The notes below the pieces were generated by a model that saw only the letters and a list, made by a program, of their open reading frames with translations, was not told where the DNA came from and made no database searches. A DNA stretch of 64,000 nucleotides. It comes from CAIZWU01 sp942492905. Lineage in GTDB: Bacteria; Verrucomicrobiota; Verrucomicrobiia; Verrucomicrobiales; V1-33. Positions 1 to 7,370 of the stretch are shown here, one piece after another. The translations under genes and the position numbers were made by a program. The stretch lies in the NCBI GenBank assembly GCA_942492905.1, contig OW818657.1, forward strand, positions 744,001 to 808,000, given 5' to 3'. How positions within the stretch are numbered: position 1 is the stretch's first letter; the number at the start of each line of letters is the position of its first letter.

Positions 1-314
1 GTGACCGCCAACCCGGGCACAACGACCTCGTCGCCTTCCTCAACCCCACGAATCGCCGGCAAACCTGGGTTAAGCGGGTCATTGCCCTGCCAGGGGATAC
101 GTTGGAAATCAAAGAAGGCATCGTCCACCTCAACGGAGCAGCCATCAAAGAAGTCAGCGGCGTCCACCCCGACAAAGCCAACCTGCCCCCGGTCACCATC
201 CCCGACCACCACTGCTACGTGCTCGGCGACAACCGGGGCAATTCACGGGACAGCCGCCACATCGGGCCCCTCCCCATGATCGCTCTGGTCGGGAAAGTAA
301 TATACACGAGGTAG
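1..314 (+). CDS. lepB: signal peptidase I, C-terminal part (5' truncated by window edge)
   Basis: This is the 3' end of a type I signal peptidase, the membrane-bound serine protease that cleaves Sec and Tat signal peptides on the periplasmic side. The frame that begins at base 3 is open from the window edge and ends with TAG at 312-314. It carries the family's box D, VKRVIALPGD, whose catalytic general-base lysine is the codon at 72-74. Box E follows as GDNRGNSRDSR, and the protein ends shortly after IGPLPMIALVGKVIYTR, as is typical of the family. The N-terminal transmembrane anchor and catalytic serine lie outside the window, so length and start cannot be judged. The competing frame starting at base 1 is a shadow. 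Confidence 0.93.
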   Translation, partial: DRQPGHNDLVAFLNPTNRRQTWVKRVIALPGDTLEIKEGIVHLNGAAIKEVSGVHPDKANLPPVTIPDHHCYVLGDNRGNSRDSRHIGPLPMIALVGKVIYTR

Positions 315-440
315 AACCCCGTGACCTGAGAGATGATCTGGACAACCTGACTCAAAATCATGTAATTTGCGCAGCCTAAGCAGGCAGTTCAGGTAATCTC
401 CGACCCCGTAATCCAACTCGAGTCACAACCCAGTTAGGCC

Positions 441-1358
441 ATGAAGACACTTCCACTCGTCATCTCGCTCCTCTTTGCTGTTATGTCCCTGCTGCACTCC
501 CGGGAGTGGACTTCCTCCGATGGCCGCAAGCTTCAGGCGGATTTTGTTTCCGCGGATGCCACGACTGTCATTCTCAAGATCGCGGGTAAGAATACACCCA
601 TTCCGCTGAACCGCTTGTCTGCCGCTGATCAGGCATTTGTGAAGGAACAGCTTTCTAAACCCGCCGCTGCGAAACCCGTCGAAGGTCCGTTCGCGGAGCT
701 GGTAACCAGCGACTGGGCACTTTCGAAGCACAAGAACCTGCCGTTTGCGCTCTATGCCTCGAAGGAACTCGACGCGTCCAAATCATATCCACTCATCCTC
801 GCCCTGCATGGCAAGAGCGATAATGACGAAAACGGCAAACAGGTTGGTGGATGGATGAAGAGCTTCCTCAAGGAGGAGCGCTTCGCCAGGAATCCCTGCA
901 TCATCGCCGCTCCGTTGTGCTACCAGCCTTACGGTGGCACAGGCGGCGGATGGAGCGACAAGCCGGGCACCGAGGCCGTTTCGCTTGTCAAAGAGTTGCT
1001 CAAATCCCTGCCCATCGACAAAAACCGCGTCTATTGCATCGGCTACTCGATGGGCGGGTTCGGCACCTGCCATCTCATCAACACCGAGCCGCGTCTCTTC
1101 GCCGCCGGGGTGGCCGTCGCTGGCTGCACCGGGCCGGAGACAGCCGGCACTTTCAGGAAAGTGCCGGTGTGGCTGTTCCATGCCTCGGATGACACGGTGG
1201 TGCCGGTGAAATACTCCCGCGACCTGGCCAAAGCTTTCAAGCAGGACAAGGAATGCAAATACACCGAGTATCCTGATGGCGGCCACGGGATCGGTGCGAA
1301 AGTCTTCGAGGACAATGAGATGCACGCCTGGCTCTTTGCGAAGGGTGTGGCGAACTGA
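441..1358 (+). CDS. secreted alpha/beta-hydrolase (esterase/PHB-depolymerase-like) with SHD1-like N-terminal domain
   Basis: A 305-residue exported esterase. Residues 1-20 form a signal peptide (MKTLPLVISLLFAVMSLLHS). Residues about 20-70 (REWTSSDGRKLQADFV..LNRLSAADQAFVKE) resemble the small SHD1-type domain often placed at the N-terminus of secreted planctomycete and verrucomicrobial proteins. The rest is an alpha/beta-hydrolase of the phospholipase/polyhydroxybutyrate-depolymerase type: LILALHG oxyanion region, nucleophile elbow GYSMGG with Ser203, Asp250 or Asp251 in HASDDTVVP, and His282 in DGGHGIG. A complete triad suggests an active enzyme, but the substrate is not deducible. It stands alone, 126 bp after lepB. 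Start is the only ATG that gives a clean signal peptide. Confidence 0.85.
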   Translation: MKTLPLVISLLFAVMSLLHSREWTSSDGRKLQADFVSADATTVILKIAGKNTPIPLNRLSAADQAFVKEQLSKPAAAKPVEGPFAELVTSDWALSKHKNLPFALYASKELDASKSYPLILALHGKSDNDENGKQVGGWMKSFLKEERFARNPCIIAAPLCYQPYGGTGGGWSDKPGTEAVSLVKELLKSLPIDKNRVYCIGYSMGGFGTCHLINTEPRLFAAGVAVAGCTGPETAGTFRKVPVWLFHASDDTVVPVKYSRDLAKAFKQDKECKYTEYPDGGHGIGAKVFEDNEMHAWLFAKGVAN

Positions 1359-1589
1359 CCATTTTAAAATGGGGTCATGAAACTTTCGGCATGGGTTTCG
1401 CAATCCGCTGTCGTGATAGGGACGAAACCATCAGGCCAAACTCGTCCGCCACCATGGAACCGGGCAGCCTATCAAAAGTGGGGCGCCGCGAACCCCTCCC
1501 AATGGCCTCCGGAATCACAAGGCGCCCACCCACGGCAACTCACGTTTTCCGTTTCATGGAAAAGACGACATCTTCACCAACCAAACACC

Positions 1590-2669
1590 ATGCAACACAC
1601 GCTCTCAAAGACATCTCTCGTCACGCTTGCGCTTACAGTTCTGGGGCCTCTCCTGTTTGCCCACACCCTGCGGGCGGGTGATCTTGCGCCGATGCTCAAG
1701 CCCATTCTGGCGGACTCCAAACTGCCATCCATCGCGGCAGCGGTGGTGATTGGCGACAAAATCGAGGACACCGGAGCGGTTGGCGTGCGCAAGTCGGGTG
1801 AGCCGACTCCGGTGACTGTGAACGACAAATACCACCTTGGTTCCTGCACAAAAACGATGACTGCCGCGTTGACGGCCATGCTGGTGAAGGAGGGCTTGCT
1901 CACCTGGCAGACGACCATCGGCGAGGTGCTGAAAGGCGGCGTTCACAAGGAATTCAAGAACGTCACCATGGAACAGTTGCTGGCGCATGTGGGCGGATTC
2001 GCCGAGGAGTGTCCGCCAGAAATCTGGGCGCAAGCTTATGCCGACCAAGGGAAGCTTTCACCCACCAGACAACGGCAGAAGTTTGTCAAAGCCCTGCTGG
2101 AACGAAAGCCGGACTATGTGCCTGGAACCAAGTCCGTTTATTCAAACCAGGGCTATGCCGTAGCGGGAGTCATGCTGGAGACATTGGCCAGGAAACCATG
2201 GGATGATTTGATGCGTGAAAAAATCTTCAAACCGCTGGGTATGACGAGCGCTGGATTCCGCGCGCCAAAACCGGATCAGCCGTGGGGGCACAAGGATGGC
2301 ACGCCAGTCGCCCCGGAACCGCATGGCGACAATCCGGACGCCATCGGCCCGGCAGGCACGGTCCACGCATCCATCGGGGATTGGGCGAAATTCGCGCGCT
2401 ATTGCCTACAGAACAAGGATGAGAAACTGCACTCCACTTTGAAGAACAGCGGCAACCACGGCGTCGGCGGCTGGCTGGTCCAGGACATACCCGCAATGGG
2501 CGGTCACTGCCTCCAGATGATGGGCTCCAACACCATGTGGATGGCCGTGATGTGGGTCTTGCCGGGAAAGAACATGGCCATCGTGGTGACGACAAATTCG
2601 GGAGCCGCCAACGCCTTCGGGACATGTGATAAAGTCGTCGTGAAGCTCTTGCAGGAACACGGGAAGTAG
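1590..2669 (+). CDS. serine hydrolase, beta-lactamase/class C (PF00144) family
   Basis: A 359-residue exported serine hydrolase of the class C beta-lactamase/D-aminopeptidase superfamily. The frame is open from 1377, but I chose ATG 1590 because it begins with a signal peptide (MQHTLSKTSLVTLALTVL..AGD). The SxxK motif is SCTK (Ser85, Lys88), with the YxN motif YSN at Tyr184-Asn186. The third motif (KTG or HxG) is probably HGVGGW near the C-terminal third. Members range from beta-lactamases to esterases and peptidases, so drug resistance should not be assumed. It follows the preceding esterase gene after a 231-bp gap in which I see no terminator or gene. Confidence 0.85.
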   Translation: MQHTLSKTSLVTLALTVLGPLLFAHTLRAGDLAPMLKPILADSKLPSIAAAVVIGDKIEDTGAVGVRKSGEPTPVTVNDKYHLGSCTKTMTAALTAMLVKEGLLTWQTTIGEVLKGGVHKEFKNVTMEQLLAHVGGFAEECPPEIWAQAYADQGKLSPTRQRQKFVKALLERKPDYVPGTKSVYSNQGYAVAGVMLETLARKPWDDLMREKIFKPLGMTSAGFRAPKPDQPWGHKDGTPVAPEPHGDNPDAIGPAGTVHASIGDWAKFARYCLQNKDEKLHSTLKNSGNHGVGGWLVQDIPAMGGHCLQMMGSNTMWMAVMWVLPGKNMAIVVTTNSGAANAFGTCDKVVVKLLQEHGK

Positions 2670-3059
2670 CGCGGCGGGTGGGACGCCTTTTGCATTGGTT
2701 GGTCTTTCGAGCATCGAGTTGACAGCTTCGTGCAATTCCTCGCGGGTGGTGCGGATAGTGAGGAAGGCGACGTGGGAAGAAGTTTTCAGTTTCCAGAGGG
2801 GGGATCAGGCCGTAGGGGGGGAGGTCTGAATCGCGGGAGGTGGAACCTGCTCCTTGGGGGATGGGGCGTTTCCGGCGGTGGTGGAGCGTCGCACTCAGGC
2901 GTTTTGCCGGGCATTGCCTGGAACGGAAAGGGCAGGGGGGAGCAGAGGCCGGAGGATGGGAAGGTGGTGCGGCGTGATTTGCGGGAAACCTGAAGAAACC
3001 AAATGAGAGGCGGCTGGTGGGCGGAGGTTATCCCATCCGGTCCGGCTTGGGGATGCTGC
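2670..3059. other. 390-bp intergenic region, G-rich on the + strand, no credible gene
   Basis: It lies between the convergent beta-lactamase-like gene and the PQQ-like propeller gene. The + strand has many G-runs (for example around 2796-2870), an unusual strand asymmetry for this window. Frames here read as low-complexity Gly/Arg or Pro/Arg protein and are not convincing. On the minus strand a short stretch around 2700-2795 reads like ordinary protein (SHVAFLTIRTTREELHEAV), but it has an in-frame stop upstream and runs into the antisense of the neighbouring gene. It may be a remnant of a lost gene. Confidence 0.4.
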
Positions 3060-4334
3060 TTACTTCCCCACACAAAAGAGCGTCTTTTCGCCCCGGATGA
3101 ACAGCCGGCCCCCGGAGACTGCAGGGGAAGCCTGGACTTTTTCGCCGAGGGGATTGCGCGAGAGGATTTCAAACTTCGGGGTGGCGGGCAGGACGATGGT
3201 TTCGCCCTGGTCATCGGTGATGTAGATCCGGCCTCCGGAGACGACGGGGGAAGCGGCGAAAGTGCCGCCGATGCGCTCGCGGTAGAGGATTTCGCCGCTG
3301 TCGGCTTTGGCGCACCAGGCCATGCCGCCTTCGGTGACGCAGAAGAGATGCGGGGCCACATATACCATGGAGGGCAGCTTGGGGGCGTTCTTTTTTTGCT
3401 CCCAGACGAAGGCGGATTCGGAGACGTCGCCTTTGGCTCCAGCTAGTTTGAAGGCGCGCACGGAATCGAAGCCGCCCCAGCCGTTGGCCTGCACCGCCAT
3501 GCCATCCGCGATGACCACCGACGGTGTGACACCTTCACCTTCGTTTTTGGCGGACCAGAGTCGTTCCCCGGTTTTGAGATCAAAGCCCTGGAGGACATCG
3601 CCGGCTCCGCTGACCACTTGTTTGCGGCCGGTTTCATCCGTCCAGATATTGGGCGTGATGTGGGCGATGCGGGAGGAGCCCCGTCCGGTTTTCCACGCCA
3701 GCTTGCCGGTGGCTGCATCGAGGGCAAAAACAAACGAGCGGTCCCATGGGATCTGCCAACCGACCTTTTCCTTGTCGGTGCCTTCTTTGTCAGGATCGGT
3801 GCTCCAGTCCCACGGCATCACCAGCAGGCCGTCCTCCAGCACCGGTGAGGCCCCGAGACCGTGGCGGCTGTAGAAGTGGAAATCGGTGAAGGTCCAAGCA
3901 GTTTTCCCGGAGAAATCCACCGCCGCGATCCCGCCGCCGCCAAAGACGGCATAGACGTGTTTGCCATCGGTGACCGGGGTGGGCGTGGCGTAGGAATTCC
4001 GGTTTTCCTTCCGGGCGGTGGCCTGTTTGAAGACCTCGGTATTCCATTTCAAGGCACCGGTAGCAGCATCGAAGCAGAGCACCCGGCAGGAGACACCCTT
4101 GTCTTCAGTAATGGTCAAAAAGACATCGCCGCCCCACACGACGGGAGAGGACCAGCCTTCGCCGGGCACGGAAGTTTTCCATTTCACGTTTTCCGTGGCA
4201 CTCCATTTCAGCGGCAATTCCGGGCCGGTGGAGAGGCCTTGCCGGGAAGGGCCGCGGAAGCCGGGCCAATTGTCCGCAGCGGAGAGGGCCGGGACGAGGA
4301 ATGCCAGCAGGACGGCGCAGAATGGTAGTTTCAT
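3060..4334 (-). CDS. secreted PQQ-like beta-propeller repeat protein
   Basis: A 424-residue exported protein. ATG 4334 was chosen over upstream in-frame starts because it begins a signal peptide (MKLPFCAVLLAFLVPALSAAD). The mature part opens with NWPGFRGPSRQGLS, the hallmark entry of the outer-membrane-assembly/PQQ-like propeller family common in Planctomycetes and Verrucomicrobia. It then has repeated blade motifs such as SSPVVWGGDVFLT, VTDGKHVYAVFGGG, ASPVVSGGRIYITD and ASPAVSGGRLFIRG. No catalytic quinoprotein dehydrogenase residues are evident, so a binding or scaffold role is more likely than oxidoreductase activity. It lies 94 bp downstream of the SGNH hydrolase gene on the same strand and may be cotranscribed with it. 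Confidence 0.85.
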   Translation of the reverse strand: MKLPFCAVLLAFLVPALSAADNWPGFRGPSRQGLSTGPELPLKWSATENVKWKTSVPGEGWSSPVVWGGDVFLTITEDKGVSCRVLCFDAATGALKWNTEVFKQATARKENRNSYATPTPVTDGKHVYAVFGGGGIAAVDFSGKTAWTFTDFHFYSRHGLGASPVLEDGLLVMPWDWSTDPDKEGTDKEKVGWQIPWDRSFVFALDAATGKLAWKTGRGSSRIAHITPNIWTDETGRKQVVSGAGDVLQGFDLKTGERLWSAKNEGEGVTPSVVIADGMAVQANGWGGFDSVRAFKLAGAKGDVSESAFVWEQKKNAPKLPSMVYVAPHLFCVTEGGMAWCAKADSGEILYRERIGGTFAASPVVSGGRIYITDDQGETIVLPATPKFEILSRNPLGEKVQASPAVSGGRLFIRGEKTLFCVGK

Positions 4335-4428
4335 GACGGCAGTTAACGGACTGAGCCAGTCCGAAGCAATCCTTTTTGCATTGATCCCGAAGGTCCTGAA
4401 AAGACGGCTTCGAGGTGTGGAGGCTGGA

Positions 4429-5682
4429 TCACTTCCCGGCTTCTGCCGTAGCGGGCCGCACGACAAAATCCGTCGGCACGGGGCGGGCGAGATCGCGCTG
4501 GAGGGCGGTGAGCGCGGTTTCAATGCTGGCGGTTTTGGCGGCGAGATCAGCCTGCGCGGGATGGGCGGTGAGGTATTTTTTCAAATCACGTCCGGCCCAG
4601 TCAATCTCGTCGCGGAGATCAGTCAGGGTTTTGAGGAGCTGGCCCTGGGCCTGCCACGGGCCACCGGGTTCCCATGGTTCGTCGCTGGCGGAGGCCAGAT
4701 TCACGCCCTGGGCAAGCTGCTCCGCGGACCAGGTGCCGAGCTTGCGGCCGCCGGCGAGGACGGCATAACGGCCGGGTGTCAAATTGGTGATAGTCAGGTC
4801 GTAGCGGTTCAGTTCCTCGCCGATGGGGATGAAGAATCCATGCAGCATCCAAAGGGGCTGGAGATTGAGTGGGAGGCGGTGGTCGTGGCGGGTGAAGGTG
4901 AGGGCGGCGTCTCTGGTGGCGAGGGCGGTGATGTCGCAGTCGCGCGCCAGGGCGACGGTGCCGTTCTGCGCATTGATGGTGGCGGCGGAGACTTCCGCAG
5001 GCGCGCCGAGCCCTTTCAGGATGGTCACGGCCATGGCCATCTGCCCGAGATCGTTCAGGTGGATGCCGTCGTTGGCGTGGAGCGAGTCGTGTTTGGTTTT
5101 ATCAGGTTTGCTTTCATTGGCGGCCAGCACCCTGCGCTGGACGGCGCGCATGCCGCGCTGCACGTCGATGGCGCCCGCGCCTTTGGCTTTGGCCATGGAC
5201 AGGCCTTCGTCGCACATGGTCTGGAGAAAGTTATGCTCCGCATCATCGGGCGCTTCCGCCGTGATGGGCGCGGAGCAGATGAAGACACGCACGCCTTTCG
5301 CCTGGCAGCGCCCGATGATGCTGCCAAGGGCCGCAAGGAATTCCGCTTTGTGTTTGGCATCGGCTTTGGTGCCCCAGCCGAGGTCATTGATGCCGTAGGC
5401 GACTGTGAGCACGGTGGCGCCGCGCGCGAAGACGGCTTCGTCAAGACGGGCCAGGCTGCCCTGGGCGGTCTCGCCGCCCTGGCCGACATTGACGAAGCGG
5501 ATCTTCCGTTCGGGAAAACGCAGCAGGGTATAGTTCTCGATGACCTTGGAATAACCGCGGGCGCCCGTGATGCTGTCGCCGAGGAAGGCAACGGTATCGC
5601 CATCGCGCAGGGCGAAATCTTCAGCGGATGAATTTGATAGGAAAAAGGCGGCCGAGCAGATGAGGAGGAGCAGACGTTTCAT
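4429..5682 (-). CDS. secreted SGNH/GDSL-family hydrolase
   Basis: A 417-residue exported esterase or lipase-like protein. A signal peptide (residues 1-20, MKRLLLLICSAAFFLSNSSA) precedes block I GDSIT (Ser37). Block II glycine lies in VNVGQGGET, block III Asn in VAYGINDLGWG, and the block V Asp/His pair in NDGIHLND. This is the complete SGNH signature. The C-terminal half after residue about 240 is extra relative to a minimal GDSL domain and ends in a helical, alanine-rich segment. The start overlaps the stop of the upstream desaturase gene by 4 bp (ATGA), implying translational coupling and a shared pathway, perhaps deacylation of a lipid or polysaccharide. Substrate unknown. Confidence 0.87.
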   Translation of the reverse strand: MKRLLLLICSAAFFLSNSSAEDFALRDGDTVAFLGDSITGARGYSKVIENYTLLRFPERKIRFVNVGQGGETAQGSLARLDEAVFARGATVLTVAYGINDLGWGTKADAKHKAEFLAALGSIIGRCQAKGVRVFICSAPITAEAPDDAEHNFLQTMCDEGLSMAKAKGAGAIDVQRGMRAVQRRVLAANESKPDKTKHDSLHANDGIHLNDLGQMAMAVTILKGLGAPAEVSAATINAQNGTVALARDCDITALATRDAALTFTRHDHRLPLNLQPLWMLHGFFIPIGEELNRYDLTITNLTPGRYAVLAGGRKLGTWSAEQLAQGVNLASASDEPWEPGGPWQAQGQLLKTLTDLRDEIDWAGRDLKKYLTAHPAQADLAAKTASIETALTALQRDLARPVPTDFVVRPATAEAGK

Positions 5683-6491
5683 GGAAATTCGGGGGCAGGA
5701 GAGGTGTTTTTGCGGGAAGCGGATGGGGAAGGGCGGGAGGTCACTTCTTCAAAACGTCGTTCGTAGTCAGGATGATTCGTGCCCATGAGCCGGTCCCAGA
5801 CATTGAAGTAGAGGCCGTAGTTGCCGCGCATTTTTTCGTGATGCATGATATGGTTGGTCGGCGTGTTGAAGACGAGACGCAGGGGCGTGCGCATGAATCC
5901 ACGCCAATTGTATTCGTAGCCGGTGTGGCCGATAATGTTGAAAAGCATCTGCCAGATCATGAAGAGCCAGAATGCGAGCGGGTGCATGGGCATGACCGTG
6001 ATGGCGAGGGGAAAGATGGCCGCCTGGATTACCGCCTCCCCGGGGCTGAAGGCAAACGCCGCCCACGGCGTGGGATTGGTGGAAAGATGATGCGTGCGAT
6101 GGAAGTGCCTGAACAGCCGCGGATGGTGGATGGCCCGGTGTGTCCAGTAAAACCACGTATCATGCAGCAGGATGGCCAGGCCGATACTGCCCCACCACCA
6201 GCCCCGCGAATGCTCGTCCAACCGCCAATACATTTGCGTCCAACCCCGGCGCGCTGCTTCCAAGGTGAGCACCGCTACCAATCCAAAGATGAACAGCGTC
6301 CTCAAAGAATAGCGAATTTCCTGACGCACCTGCCGGGATTCAGGCAGCGCTTGGATGATTTTGCGGTGGAACCACCGCCGGCGGAACCAAACATAACCAA
6401 GCAGCCATGCCAGCCCGGCGAAAAGAAAATAGCGCACCGCCGTCACCACGGTCGCGCCGGTGAGAATTCCGGTCCAGTCTAGGTCTCTCAT
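5679..6491 (-). CDS. sterol desaturase/fatty acid hydroxylase family membrane protein
   Basis: A 270-residue integral membrane di-iron oxygenase-like protein. N-terminal and central hydrophobic helices surround the histidine clusters of the family: HDTWFYWTHRAIHH, HFHRTHH and NHIMHHEK. Members hydroxylate or desaturate sterols, hopanoids, carotenoids or alkylglycerol lipids using O2, so an oxidative lipid modification is likely but the exact substrate is not readable. The gene is divergent from a tetR-type regulator with a palindromic site between them, and it overlaps the downstream SGNH hydrolase by 4 bp. These three genes probably form one regulated module. Confidence 0.87.
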   Translation of the reverse strand: MRDLDWTGILTGATVVTAVRYFLFAGLAWLLGYVWFRRRWFHRKIIQALPESRQVRQEIRYSLRTLFIFGLVAVLTLEAARRGWTQMYWRLDEHSRGWWWGSIGLAILLHDTWFYWTHRAIHHPRLFRHFHRTHHLSTNPTPWAAFAFSPGEAVIQAAIFPLAITVMPMHPLAFWLFMIWQMLFNIIGHTGYEYNWRGFMRTPLRLVFNTPTNHIMHHEKMRGNYGLYFNVWDRLMGTNHPDYERRFEEVTSRPSPSASRKNTSPAPEFP

Positions 6492-6538
6492 GGGGCAATG
6501 GTTGTTTGGTTGATCTGTTTCAGTAAATGACCATACTC

Positions 6539-6554
6539 AATGAGTCAACTCATT
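6539..6554. promoter_or_regulatory. palindromic candidate operator for the divergent TetR regulator
   Basis: A perfect 7-2-7 inverted repeat, AATGAGT-CA-ACTCATT, lies in the 87-bp divergent space between the desaturase and tetR genes. It extends leftwards into a further half-site (ACTCA at 6535), giving three alternating half-sites. On the minus strand TTGACT, a plausible -35 for the desaturase, lies within it. TetR proteins usually bind such palindromes next to their own gene. The assignment is inference from position. Confidence 0.5.
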
Positions 6555-6578
6555 TAAGAATTCACTTCAACCCTCCCG

Positions 6579-7241
6579 ATGCCGAAGAAAAAACTGCCTG
6601 TGGCTGAACCCGTGCTGCCTCTGCGGCGCGAGGAGAAAAAAATGCTGACCCGTCAGTTGGTGCTGGCGGCGGCATTGGCTGAGTTCCGGGAAAATGGATT
6701 CGATGCCGCCAGCACGGCGGCCATCGCGCAGCGGGCCGGGGTGTCGCATGGCGCGGTCTTCACCGTCGAACCGACCAAGGAAAAGTTGGCAGTGGCGGCG
6801 TTCGACGGCGAAGTGCGCAGCGTTGGTGAGCAGGCCTTTGCCCGTGCCTTTGGCGGCGGAGAAAACGTAGCCGATCGCGTGATGGGGATTTTTTCGGCTC
6901 TTTTTGATTTCTACGGAAGCCATCAGCTGATTTCCCGGGTGCTGCTGCGGGAAATGCTGCTCAGTTCCCAGCCCGGTGGAGGCACTCCGAATGACCGGCT
7001 GCTCAGCGATTATTTCGTGGGACTGCGCGTGCTGGTGCAGTCCGCGGCCTCCGGGCAGCAATTGGAAGCGGGTGTCGATGCCGAAGCGGTGGCATCCGCC
7101 TTGCTGGGAATCTATTTGGTCTTTCTGCTGGCAAGGCTGAATGAGGCCTATCCGGACCAGGGGACACACCTCGGCAACTGCCGCCGGACAGTCGAGGCGG
7201 TGCTGGGGCCGCTCACGGCCGGTAAGAAAAAGAAGGGGTAA
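6579..7241 (+). CDS. TetR/AcrR-family transcriptional regulator
   Basis: A 220-residue regulator. After a basic N-terminal tail, residues about 22-75 form a TetR helix-turn-helix: LTRQLVLAAALAEFRENGFDAASTAAIAQRAGVS, then HGAVFTVEPTKEKLAVAAF. The usual aromatic GxxYxHFxxK element is replaced by GAVFTVEPTKE, slightly atypical. The C-terminal part is helical, as expected of a ligand-binding dimerisation domain, and ends in a lysine-rich tail. It is divergent from the desaturase-SGNH pair and probably represses that pair and itself through the palindrome at 6539-6554. The inducer is unknown. Confidence 0.85.
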   Translation: MPKKKLPVAEPVLPLRREEKKMLTRQLVLAAALAEFRENGFDAASTAAIAQRAGVSHGAVFTVEPTKEKLAVAAFDGEVRSVGEQAFARAFGGGENVADRVMGIFSALFDFYGSHQLISRVLLREMLLSSQPGGGTPNDRLLSDYFVGLRVLVQSAASGQQLEAGVDAEAVASALLGIYLVFLLARLNEAYPDQGTHLGNCRRTVEAVLGPLTAGKKKKG

Positions 7242-7288
7242 TTGGTGGAAGCTGCAATAATCCGATTTGACGGTGGCCGGCAGAATTA

Positions 7289-7318
7289 TTGGAACGCATC
7301 AACATATCAGGATATTAT
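7289..7318 (+). promoter_or_regulatory. candidate sigma70-type promoter for metH
   Basis: TTGGAA at 7289-7294 is separated by 18 bp from TATTAT at 7313-7318. It is the best -35/-10 pair in the 129-bp gap before metH. The -10 element lies inside the long palindrome, so a protein bound there would block transcription. This is a match to consensus by eye only. Confidence 0.4.
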
Positions 7319-7323
7319 GATGC
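7296..7323. promoter_or_regulatory. 28-bp palindrome upstream of metH, candidate repressor operator
   Basis: The structure is GCATCA-AC-ATATC-AG-GATAT-TA-TGATGC: two nested perfect arms around a 2-bp centre with one symmetric 2-bp mismatch. The centre is too tight for an RNA hairpin loop unless the inner pair opens, so a dimeric protein site is more likely than a riboswitch. The architecture recalls the ATATC-rich palindromes bound by ArsR-type SahR regulators of methionine-cycle genes, but I cannot confirm the match. I saw no cobalamin, SAM or SAH riboswitch in this gap. Confidence 0.5.
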
Positions 7324-7370
7324 ATTGCCCTTGAAACGCGGCCGGATTTTCCTATTTTGTCCACGTGACC

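Noticed and set aside
1590..2669. Antibiotic-resistance beta-lactamase
   Set aside because: The family motifs are shared by many esterases and peptidases, and nothing in the context points to resistance.
2730..2993. Open frame of 87 codons on the + strand
   Set aside because: Low-complexity Gly/Arg text caused by G-rich DNA, no family resemblance and no clear start signal.
4018..5631. Long + strand frame of 537 codons
   Set aside because: Antisense to the PQQ-like propeller and SGNH genes, both of which have clear motifs on the minus strand.
7242..7370. Possible cobalamin, SAM or SAH riboswitch before metH
   Set aside because: I could not find a B12 box or other riboswitch core, and the gap is too short for a cobalamin riboswitch; the palindrome fits a protein site better.
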